NCBI GenBank assembly: GCA_902494715.1
Contig: CABUUJ010000010.1
Coordinates: forward strand, 1-43,284
DNA length: 43,284 bases
Origin: an uncultured Collinsella sp.
GTDB taxonomy: Bacteria > Actinomycetota > Coriobacteriia > Coriobacteriales > Coriobacteriaceae
Direction: 5' to 3'
Shown piece after piece: positions 26,531 through 33,489 of this stretch. The stretch's first letter is position 1; the number at the start of each line of letters is the position of its first letter. Below the pieces are notes generated by a model. That model searched no databases. It had not been told where the DNA came from and worked only from the letters and a program-made list of their open reading frames with translations. The translations under genes and the position numbers were made by a program.

Positions 26531-27907
26531 CTACTCCTCCACGGCCCGTGTGCCGGCGGCACGGGCCAAATCATCGATTGCCAGGGTATCGGCGCTCAGG
26601 GCGCGATGACGGCCATCGAGCGCGGGATCGCCCGCCTGCTCCACGGCCAGCGACTCGCCGGTGCGCATACGCCAAGCAGCGCGGCGACCCCAGACTAGGG
26701 ACTCGAGCAGGCTGTTGGAAGCTAGGCGATTCTTGCCGTGAACGCCGTTGCAGGCCGTCTCGCCGGCGGCGTAGAGCTCGGGCATCGAGGTGCGGCCGTC
26801 CTTGTCGACCCACACGCCGCCCATAAAGTAGTGCTGCGTGGGCGTGACGGGAATGGGTTCATCCAGGATGTCGCGACCGTCCTCAAGGCAGCGCGCACGG
26901 ATGTTGGCGAAGTGCCCGGTCACCACGTCGCGCTCGACGGGGGCAAAGCTCAGCCACTCATGCTCGGTGCCGTCCTGCTTCATCTGCTCGCGGATAGCGG
27001 CGGCGACCACGTCGCGCGGCTGCAGTTCGTCGGTAAAGCGCTCGCCGGCGGCGTTGAGCAGAATCGCGCCCTCGCCGCGGCAGCTCTCGCTGATCAGGAA
27101 GGTGCGGCCCGGCTGCGGCGAGAACAGTCCCGTGGGGTGAATCTGCACGTAGTCAAGATGCTCCATCGTAATGCCGTGCTCCTGCGCGATGTAGCAGGCG
27201 TCGCCGGTGAGCTGCGGGTAGTTGGTGGAGTGGTCGTATACGCCGCCGATACCGCCCGTCGCCCACAACGTGTGGCGAGCATGAATCTCAAACGGCTCGC
27301 CGGTATGCGCGCCCTCGGCGGCATTTACCAGTTCGTCGGCGGGGCGGACCGAGTTGTCCTCGTCCACCGCAACAGCGACGACGCCAGTGCACACCGTGGC
27401 CCCATCGCGCTCGGCCGTCAGGATGTCGGTCATGGCCACGTGCTCAAGAATCTGCACGTTGTCCAGCTTGCGGACGGCCTGGAGCAACTTGGTCGTGATC
27501 TCCTTGCCCGTAATGTCGGCATGGAAGGCGATGCGCGGGCGGCTGTGCGCGCCCTCGCGGGTAAAGTCGAGGCTGCCGTCGGCCTTGCGCTCAAAGTCCA
27601 CGCCCATCGCCAGCAGGTCGTTGATGACCGAGCGGCTCGAGCGAATCATGATGTCTACGCTCTCGCGGCGGTTCTCGTAGTGACCGGCGTGCATGGTGTC
27701 CTCAAAGAAGGCATCGTAGTCCGAACCCTCGGGAAGCACGCAGATGCCGCCCTGTGCGAGCATCGAGTCGCACTCGTCGACCGCGCCCTTGGAGAGCATG
27801 ATCACGCGCGCGCTCGTCGGCAGATTGAGGGCAGCGTATAGGCCCGCCACGCCGCAGCCGGCAATGACGACGTCGCACTCCATGTCGGGGTATTGCTTGG
27901 TTTCCAC
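26531..27907 (-). CDS. nadB: L-aspartate oxidase NadB
   Basis: A 458-residue FAD enzyme that oxidises L-aspartate to iminoaspartate for quinolinate synthesis. The FAD motif is DVVIAGCGVAGLYAALNL (about 12-29). Other conserved parts are SMLAQGGI, HTLWATGGIGGVYDHSTN, FLISESCRGEGAILLN with the catalytic Arg, and AGETACNGVHGKNRLASNSL. It is about 70-80 residues shorter than E. coli NadB (540), lacking most of the C-terminal helical domain; anaerobes often have such short forms that use fumarate rather than oxygen. The start is GTG at 27907 with AGAGGA 5 bases upstream. It lies between nadA and nadC. Confidence 0.95.
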   Translation of the reverse strand: METKQYPDMECDVVIAGCGVAGLYAALNLPTSARVIMLSKGAVDECDSMLAQGGICVLPEGSDYDAFFEDTMHAGHYENRRESVDIMIRSSRSVINDLLAMGVDFERKADGSLDFTREGAHSRPRIAFHADITGKEITTKLLQAVRKLDNVQILEHVAMTDILTAERDGATVCTGVVAVAVDEDNSVRPADELVNAAEGAHTGEPFEIHARHTLWATGGIGGVYDHSTNYPQLTGDACYIAQEHGITMEHLDYVQIHPTGLFSPQPGRTFLISESCRGEGAILLNAAGERFTDELQPRDVVAAAIREQMKQDGTEHEWLSFAPVERDVVTGHFANIRARCLEDGRDILDEPIPVTPTQHYFMGGVWVDKDGRTSMPELYAAGETACNGVHGKNRLASNSLLESLVWGRRAAWRMRTGESLAVEQAGDPALDGRHRALSADTLAIDDLARAAGTRAVEE

Positions 27908-27962
27908 AGGAATCCTCTCCCTTGTGATGTGACTGGGGAACCGCCCCTCATGTCACATTGTT

Positions 27963-28988
27963 CTAGCGCGTCGCGTACTCGAGCATGCGGTCGAGCGTGA
28001 GCTTGGCCTGGTCGGCGGCCTCGTCCGACACGCCGATCTTCACCTCGCCCTCGCCCGTCTCTAGGCAGCGTGCGAGCTTTTCGAGCGTGATGAGATCCAT
28101 GTTGACGCAGGTGGGCTGCACCGCGGGGAAGTAGAACTTTTTACCGGTGCCCTGGCAGCGGCGCTCGAGCTCGTAGAGCACGCCGCGGACCGTCACGATG
28201 ATGAACTCGCTGGCGTCCGACTCCTCGGCATACTTGATGATGCCGGCGGTGGAGCCGATGTAGTCGGCCTCGGCCAGCACGTCGGCTTTGCATTCGGGGT
28301 GCGCCAGCACGAGCGCGTCGGGATGCGCTTCCTGCGCGTCGACGATCTGCTCGACGGTGATGATGTGGTGGCGCGGGCAGTAGCCCTTGTTAAGTAGGAC
28401 GTGCTTTTGCGGCACCTGCTCGGCTACGAAGCGACCGAGGTTTTGGTCGGGAATGAACAGGACGTGCTGCTGCGGCAGCTCGGACACGATCTTGACGGCG
28501 TTGGAGCTGGTGACGCACACGTCACTCCAGCTCTTGATCTCGACCGTCGAGTTGACGTAGCACACCACGGCCAGGTCGTCGCCATACTCGGCGCGCGCCG
28601 CGTCGACCGTCTCGCGCTTGACCATATGGGCCATGGGGCAATCCGCGCCCGGCTCGGGCAGCAGCACGGTCTTGGTGGGGTTGAGCAGCTTGGCGCTCTC
28701 GCCCATAAACTCCACGCCGCACAGCACGATGGTCTGCTGCGGCAGGCTCTTGGCGAGCTTTGCCAGGTAAAAGCTGTCGCCGACGTAATCGGCCACAGCC
28801 TGGACCTCGGGCGCCACGTAATAGTGTGCCAGGATCACCGCGTCGCGTTGGGTTTTAAGTTGCTGAATGGCCTCGACGAGCTCTGCGGGCACCAATGCCG
28901 CGCGCTCCGTTGCCGTCGTTGCCGATGCCAGGCCGGCCGCAATGTCGCGTGCGAGCTCCGATGCATCCATGTTCGCGCTCTGTGCCAT
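27963..28988 (-). CDS. nadA: Quinolinate synthase NadA
   Basis: A 341-residue [4Fe-4S] enzyme that condenses iminoaspartate with dihydroxyacetone phosphate to form quinolinate. Characteristic parts are ILAHYYVAPEVQAVADYVGD, GVEFMGESAKLLNP, CYVNSTVEIK, NKGYCPRHH, AHPECKADV and QPTCVNMDLITLE. The cluster cysteines are expected among those in LCGVEF, HPEC and PTC. Start 28988 (MAQS) has AGGGG 5 bases upstream; a TTG just before it is less likely. It is the first gene of the NAD operon and lies directly behind the palindromic promoter 29024-29073. Confidence 0.97.
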   Translation of the reverse strand: MAQSANMDASELARDIAAGLASATTATERAALVPAELVEAIQQLKTQRDAVILAHYYVAPEVQAVADYVGDSFYLAKLAKSLPQQTIVLCGVEFMGESAKLLNPTKTVLLPEPGADCPMAHMVKRETVDAARAEYGDDLAVVCYVNSTVEIKSWSDVCVTSSNAVKIVSELPQQHVLFIPDQNLGRFVAEQVPQKHVLLNKGYCPRHHIITVEQIVDAQEAHPDALVLAHPECKADVLAEADYIGSTAGIIKYAEESDASEFIIVTVRGVLYELERRCQGTGKKFYFPAVQPTCVNMDLITLEKLARCLETGEGEVKIGVSDEAADQAKLTLDRMLEYATR

Positions 28989-29023
28989 CAAGGCCCCTCT
29001 CTTTTGGCGAATCTTGGGGCTTT

Positions 29024-29073
29024 AGTATGACACCTAGGTTTACAGCTGACAAGACAGCTGTAAACCTAGGTGT
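29024..29073 (-). promoter_or_regulatory. Promoter and 44-bp palindromic operator of the nad operon
   Basis: On the minus strand TTGTCA (29052-29047), a 17-base spacer and CATACT (29029-29024) form a promoter. It lies within a perfect inverted repeat of two 19-base arms (29030-29048 and 29055-29073; arm contains CCTAGGTTTACAGCTG) with a 6-base loop. A regulator bound here would block the polymerase. NiaR, encoded in the same operon, is the natural candidate. Confidence 0.85.
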
Positions 29074-29281
29074 AAAGTTGAAATAAAGATTCAATCATGT
29101 GGCAGGTCCATTTTCGAACTGGCAAGCTGAGGATAGCCGAGCTCTCGATAGCGCAGGAGGCATCTTTCGCCACCGCAATACCGCTCGGCGCGAGTTGCGC
29201 GACGTGGGGCGCAAATGGGACACGCCTCCGCGAGCGGTCCGCACCCAATGTGGCAAAATCGAACTACTAAGGGGGCTCAGA

Positions 29282-30004
29282 ATGCTCAAGATTATTGCCT
29301 GCGACGATGATGTCGCTTTTCTAGATAGACTGCACCGGATGATCGACCGTTGGTCGACCGAGACGGGCACGACGGTCGATGTTGCGCTCGTCACGTGCGG
29401 CGAGGACCTGCTGGCCCGCCATGCCGCGTTGCGCGCCGACATCATTCTGCTCGACATGATCATGCCGCTCGTCAACGGCATGGACACCGCCCGCGAGCTG
29501 CGCCAATCCGATACCGCCGTGCGCTTGGTGTTTCTGACCTCATCGCCCGAGTTCGCGCTTGAGTCCTACGAGGTCCGCGCCTTTGACTACCTGCTCAAAC
29601 CCGTAACCTACGAGCGCGTGGCGCAACTGCTCGACGAGCTGTCGAGCCTGCGTCCGGCGGCGACCGACGAGCTCGTCATCAAGACGTCCTTTGGCTACCA
29701 TGCCCTGCGCCTATCCGATATCGAATATGCCGAGGCTCGCAACAAGCACGTGGTCTTCCACCTGCGCGATGGCCGCGATATCGAGGCGCTCGAGCCGTTC
29801 CGCAGCATCGAGGACCGACTGGCCCAAAACGCGACCTTCTTTAAGTGCCACCGCAGCTACCAGGTCAATCTGCGCAACATCGACCACTTTAACCGCACGG
29901 AAATCGTCATGCGCTCGGGCGCGTGCATACCGCTCGCGCGCAGCTGCAAGCAGGGATTCCAAGACGCCTACTTTGCGGTGCGGTTCGAGGGCGGGAGACG
30001 CTGA
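29282..30004 (+). CDS. LytTR family response regulator
   Basis: A 240-residue two-component regulator. The receiver domain (1-120) has acidic residues Asp8-Asp10, the phosphorylated Asp58 in IILLDMIMPLVNG, and the Lys in FDYLLKPVTYERV. The LytTR DNA-binding domain (about 135-235) has FGYHALRLSDIEYAEARNKH and FFKCHRSYQVNLRNI. Such regulators often bind repeated sites and control virulence, bacteriocin or cell-wall genes. Start 29282 (MLKIIACDDD) has GGGGG upstream; a longer in-frame version adds non-homologous residues. It ends overlapping the sensor kinase start (TGATG). Confidence 0.95.
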   Translation: MLKIIACDDDVAFLDRLHRMIDRWSTETGTTVDVALVTCGEDLLARHAALRADIILLDMIMPLVNGMDTARELRQSDTAVRLVFLTSSPEFALESYEVRAFDYLLKPVTYERVAQLLDELSSLRPAATDELVIKTSFGYHALRLSDIEYAEARNKHVVFHLRDGRDIEALEPFRSIEDRLAQNATFFKCHRSYQVNLRNIDHFNRTEIVMRSGACIPLARSCKQGFQDAYFAVRFEGGRR

Positions 30005-31281
30005 TGCTTTCCTCGGCAGAACTGGTACTTTGGGCAATCCATCATGCGACGACGCTGCTCTTTGGCGTCTTTGCCTCGGCGGCGCTGTGCGGTGTCGAGA
30101 TCAACGGCCGCCATTCGCTCGAACTGGTGGGGGTCGGCGCCGTAACCGGATGCGCATTCGGCCTCGCCAATGTCGTCGGCGGCGAGCTTTTCGCCCGCCA
30201 GGTATATCCGCTCGTCGTGCACCTGCCGCTCGTCATCTATTTGTGCGCGCGCTACCGCCTGAGCCCGCTGCTTGCCGTGCTCGGCATTACGAGTGCCTAT
30301 CTGAGCTGCCAGTTCAGCAATTGGATGGGCATCGCCGCATTTGCCGCAACCGATTCTCAGATCGCGTACTATCTGGCGCGCATCGCGACCACACTCGCCG
30401 TCTTTGCCGTCCTGTTGCATTGGGCCGGCGACATCGGTCCGCGCTTGGCGATTAAAAGCACCACCGAGCTGGGCATCCTTTTAATCCTGCCGCTCGTCTA
30501 TTACGTCTTTGACTATGCCACCAACGTCTACACCACGCTATTCCACTCGGGCTCGGTGGTAACGGTTGAGTTTTTGGCATTTGCGCTCTGTGCCTTCTAT
30601 CTTATGTTTCTTGCCATTTACCTGCGCGAATACGAAGAAAAGGAAACCGCCGAGCGAGAGCGCTGGATGCTCGAAACCCGCGACAGCGCCGCCATCAAAG
30701 AGCTCGAGGCTTGGCGTCAATCTGGGCGCGAGCTGTCGATTCTTCGCCACGATATGCGCCACTTCCTACGCGGCCTGGCCGCTTTAATTGAGGAGGGCCA
30801 CACCGACGAGGCGCTCAAACGCATCGACGAACTCTGCGAAGCCGGCGACCGCACCGCCGTACGCCGCTTCTGTGCCAACGAGACGGTAAACATTGCGCTT
30901 TCGTCATTTAACTCGGATATCAATAGAAACGGCATTACCGCCAACCTGCGTGCCGCCGTACCCGAAACCATCCACGTAGGTGACGCCGACCTGTTTAGCG
31001 TGCTCTCAAATGCCTTGGAAAACGCTATCACCGCTGCAAGCGCCGCGCCCCAAGGAAAGCGATTCGTCGACTTTGACCTGCGATTAGAGGACGGCCAGCT
31101 GCTGCTGTTAGTTTCCAACACGTTTGACCGCGCGCCGCGCATGGTCGACGGCATGCCCGTGACCCGGCATGCGGGCCACGGCTTTGGCACCAAGAGCATC
31201 AAACTTGCCGTGGAGCGCATGAACGGCAACTGTCAGTTCCGCATTAATGGCGATCGGTTTGAGCTGTGCGCTGTGATGTAA
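30004..31281 (+). CDS. GHKL sensor histidine kinase (AgrC/NatK type)
   Basis: A 425-residue membrane kinase. About six hydrophobic helices fill residues 5-205, a coiled segment is at about 208-240, and the phosphorylated His249 lies in SILRHDMRHFLRG. The ATPase domain has the N box LSNALENAITAA and the glycine segment GHGFGTKSIKLAVERMNG. Membrane-domain sensors of this class often bind secreted peptides, but no peptide precursor or exporter gene was seen nearby. It is the partner of the overlapping LytTR gene (ATG inside TGATG). Confidence 0.94.
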   Translation: MLSSAELVLWAIHHATTLLFGVFASAALCGVEINGRHSLELVGVGAVTGCAFGLANVVGGELFARQVYPLVVHLPLVIYLCARYRLSPLLAVLGITSAYLSCQFSNWMGIAAFAATDSQIAYYLARIATTLAVFAVLLHWAGDIGPRLAIKSTTELGILLILPLVYYVFDYATNVYTTLFHSGSVVTVEFLAFALCAFYLMFLAIYLREYEEKETAERERWMLETRDSAAIKELEAWRQSGRELSILRHDMRHFLRGLAALIEEGHTDEALKRIDELCEAGDRTAVRRFCANETVNIALSSFNSDINRNGITANLRAAVPETIHVGDADLFSVLSNALENAITAASAAPQGKRFVDFDLRLEDGQLLLLVSNTFDRAPRMVDGMPVTRHAGHGFGTKSIKLAVERMNGNCQFRINGDRFELCAVM

Positions 31282-31355
31282 GGGCGCGAGCGCGACGGAT
31301 TTGAGTTCCGCGGGTACGGCTCGCCCGCTCGGGATCGTTTGTCGACGCGGGCTCG

Positions 31356-31931
31356 CTACAGTGGAGCGGCCGCCGGAGTCAGCTGCTTGATGTAGGCCCA
31401 CATGCGCTGCTTAGCGGCCTTGTCGGTGAGTGCCGCCTCAAAGCCGTCGAGCGCGAGCACGCGGCGGCCCTGCACATGGGCGACCAGGCCGGGCTTGAGC
31501 ATGGCAGTGTCGAAGTCATCGATCGCCACGAGCATGTCGGCGTAGGTCTCGCGCATGGCGTCAGCCGCGTTGTTGTCGAGCAGTAGTACCGCCTCGGGGT
31601 CCAAGGCCTCAAGCGCCTCGCGGAACAGCTCGCACGGCAGAGTCTCGCCCACCGCGACCGCTCCGTCACCCACGCCGGCGACGCTTGCCAGCACGCAAAA
31701 ATCCTCGGGTGCGTAGCCGATGGCCCCAAGCGCCTTGCGCAACGCCGCGCCATCCGGGCCGGCAGCAAGCTCGCCACCCGAACGCTCGGCCTCGTCCAAA
31801 TCGCCTTTGACCAGCACGATCGGCGAGCACGCGTTGCCCGCGATACGCACGCCACGGACCGCAAGCGATGTGAGCTCTTGCTCGGCCGCCTGGGCGATGG
31901 CTTCTTTTTTCTGGCTTTGTGACGTGGACAT
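31356..31931 (-). CDS. Hypothetical protein, faint uracil-DNA-glycosylase-like layout
   Basis: A 191-residue protein with no clear family. The order GNACSPIVLVKGDLDEAERS, then ALRKALGAIGYAPEDFCVL, then FREALEALDPEAVLLLDNNA recalls family-4 uracil-DNA glycosylases (an Ala-Ile-Gly-Tyr helix and LxPxxVLxLG), but the Fe-S cysteines and the catalytic motifs are missing, so it would be an inactive or diverged relative. This is a low-confidence guess. Start 31931 has GGAGA 4 bases upstream. A perfect -10 TATAAT on the minus strand is at 31960-31965. It is divergent from trxA. Confidence 0.7.
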   Translation of the reverse strand: MSTSQSQKKEAIAQAAEQELTSLAVRGVRIAGNACSPIVLVKGDLDEAERSGGELAAGPDGAALRKALGAIGYAPEDFCVLASVAGVGDGAVAVGETLPCELFREALEALDPEAVLLLDNNAADAMRETYADMLVAIDDFDTAMLKPGLVAHVQGRRVLALDGFEAALTDKAAKQRMWAYIKQLTPAAAPL

Positions 31932-31959
31932 GCGCTCTCCAATCGTTTGCGTGCCCACC

Positions 31960-31965
31960 ATTATA
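31960..31965 (-). promoter_or_regulatory. -10 box of the hypothetical gene
   Basis: TATAAT on the minus strand about 29 bases before the start codon; no good -35 (CCACTC at the expected distance). Confidence 0.4.
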
Positions 31966-32067
31966 TAAAAGAGCTGCCCGCGAGTGGTTGCTTTGCTGGC
32001 GGCTGGGTATAAGCACGGTCGTACTGAGTTTTACGCGGCCGAGCCGCGTCGCATTATGGAGGTCACC

Positions 32068-32388
32068 ATGGCTGACATTAATCAGATTACCCCCGAGAAC
32101 TTCGATTCCATCGTTAACGACAGCCTGCCCGTGCTGGTTGATTTTTGGGCACCGTGGTGCGGGCCCTGTCGATCCCTCTCGCCCATCGTTGACGAGGTTG
32201 CCGATGAGCTGGCGGGCAAGCTTGCCGTTGCCAAATGCAACGTCGACGACAACCAGGACCTGGCCATGAAGCATGGCGTCATGAGCATCCCCACGCTGAT
32301 TGTGTTTAAGAACGGCGAGGAGATTGACCGCTCGGTTGGCGCTCTACCCAAGGCGAGGCTGCAGGCGCTGCTGGAGAAGCATCTGTAA
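32068..32388 (+). CDS. trxA: Thioredoxin
   Basis: A 106-residue thiol-disulfide reductant of the cytoplasm. The active site is WCGPC (Cys31 and Cys34) in FWAPWCGPCRSL, and the cis-proline is in SIPTLIVFKNG. The N-terminus MADINQITPENF has no signal peptide. The start at 32068 has GGAGG 5-6 bases upstream; upstream in-frame codons are non-homologous. It is a single gene with its own terminator. Confidence 0.97.
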   Translation: MADINQITPENFDSIVNDSLPVLVDFWAPWCGPCRSLSPIVDEVADELAGKLAVAKCNVDDNQDLAMKHGVMSIPTLIVFKNGEEIDRSVGALPKARLQALLEKHL

Positions 32389-32500
32389 TACGCTTGTTAC
32401 TTACTCGCCGTCTATGAGCGCTTTTGCACCGCTCGCCGGACTTCTTGATGCACCGAGTGCAACCACGGATAGTATGGTAGTCACAAACAGCCCCCAGTGA

Positions 32501-32537
32501 ACGGGTGCGGGTCGCACAGACTCGTACCCGTTTTCTT
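32501..32537 (+). terminator. Terminator between trxA and the 82-residue gene
   Basis: ACGGGTGCGGGTC (32501-32513) pairs with GACTCGTACCCGT (32519-32531) with two mismatches, followed by TTTTCTT. Confidence 0.75.
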
Positions 32538-32609
32538 ATGCAACTGCGCGCAGAGCGGGCGTAGTAAAATCTGAACCACTGAACTGCCCCATACAAAAGG
32601 AGATTTCCC

Positions 32610-32858
32610 ATGCATGATGTTGGAATGAACATGAGCCAGCTTGCCATGAGCGTCAAGCAGGTCGACGACACCATCGAACTCGCTCACGAATGGAGCCATC
32701 AGCTGCTCCATGCGACCGAGAACTTTGATATGGAGCGCATTGGCGCCAAGCTCGAGGCCGCCATGGCCGCGCTGCACGAGGCGCATGACGCGCTCGAGGG
32801 CTACGAGGAAGCCATCGAGGCCGACCACAACTCCGTCGGCTCCGTGAAGCTGGTGTAA
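32610..32858 (+). CDS. Small helical protein upstream of nikR, unknown function
   Basis: An 82-residue, mostly alpha-helical, acidic protein with eight histidines (for example LAHEWSHQLLHATE) and no cysteine. No family was recognised. The ATG at 32610 has AAGGAGA 7 bases upstream, so it is well translated. Its stop codon is 1 base before the GTG of nikR, which suggests coupling and a linked role, perhaps in nickel homeostasis. A metal-binding role is only an inference from the histidines and context. Confidence 0.8.
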   Translation: MHDVGMNMSQLAMSVKQVDDTIELAHEWSHQLLHATENFDMERIGAKLEAAMAALHEAHDALEGYEEAIEADHNSVGSVKLV

Positions 32859-32859
32859 G

Positions 32860-33372
32860 GTGGCCGAACACGAGCACGGCTGCGGATACGAGCACGAGCA
32901 TCCGCACGGGGCGGACGGTGACGCAGGCTGCCACTATAGTGGCTCCGGCTCCGAGCTGGTCCGCTTTTCGGTTACCGCACCGGACGACCTGCTGCGCCGT
33001 TTTGACGAACAGATCGCGCGCCGCGGCGACGTGGCCAACCGCTCCGAGGCCGTGCGCGACCTGATTCGCGCCTCGATCGCCAAGGAGCAGATGCGCACGC
33101 CCGATGAGCATGTTATCGGGTCGCTCACCATGATCTACGACCACCATACCGGCGACCTGACGCGCCGTCTGGACGAAGTGCAGCACGACTACACCGACGA
33201 GATCGTATCGACCATGCACGTGCATCTGGATCACCACAACTGCTTGGAGATTCTGGCGCTCAAGGGTCGCGGTGAGCGCGTCTACGAACTAGCCGACCGC
33301 CTGCTGGGCCTGCGCGGCGTTAAGCACGGCGAGCTCACGTGCGCCGCCACCAAGCAGAGCCTGGGGCTGTAG
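32860..33372 (+). CDS. nikR: Nickel-responsive regulator NikR
   Basis: A 170-residue ribbon-helix-helix repressor that senses nickel. The first 30 residues are rich in His, Glu and Cys (HEHGCGYEHEHPHG), an extension that normal NikR (about 135 residues) lacks. The ribbon-helix-helix is at about 33-75 (LVRFSVTAPDDLLRRFDEQI). The ACT-like domain has the high-affinity site His109, His120, His122 and Cys128, with the spacing of E. coli His76, His87, His89 and Cys95. The start is GTG, 1 base after the upstream gene. It precedes hypF, hypC, hypD and hypE, consistent with nickel supply for hydrogenase. Confidence 0.94.
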   Translation: MAEHEHGCGYEHEHPHGADGDAGCHYSGSGSELVRFSVTAPDDLLRRFDEQIARRGDVANRSEAVRDLIRASIAKEQMRTPDEHVIGSLTMIYDHHTGDLTRRLDEVQHDYTDEIVSTMHVHLDHHNCLEILALKGRGERVYELADRLLGLRGVKHGELTCAATKQSLGL

Positions 33373-33395
33373 CGGGATTTCCCGCAGCGCACCTG

Positions 33396-33466
33396 CCAAA
33401 AAGGGACAGGTTTGTTTTGGCAGGTTTAGAAGTTTTACCTACCAAAATAAACCTGTCCCTTTTTGG
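33396..33466. repeat. Long palindrome with GGGACAGG core between nikR and hypF
   Basis: Arms 33396-33425 and 33437-33466 pair over 30 bases with two mismatches that are wobble pairs. The arm runs CCAAAAAGGGACAGGTTT and on. A single arm recurs at about 41428-41458. It shares the GTCCC core with other palindromes here. It could terminate nikR or be a mobile repeat. Confidence 0.85.
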
Positions 33467-33489
33467 TCGGTTTTGATGAGGGGTGTCGC

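Noticed and set aside
29099..29281. Peptide pheromone gene ahead of the LytTR/GHKL pair
   Set aside because: The only frame is an upstream extension of the LytTR gene, without leader-peptide features.
33396..33466. NikR operator
   Set aside because: It lacks the GTATGA-N16-TCATAC pattern and lies behind nikR as a member of a dispersed repeat family.
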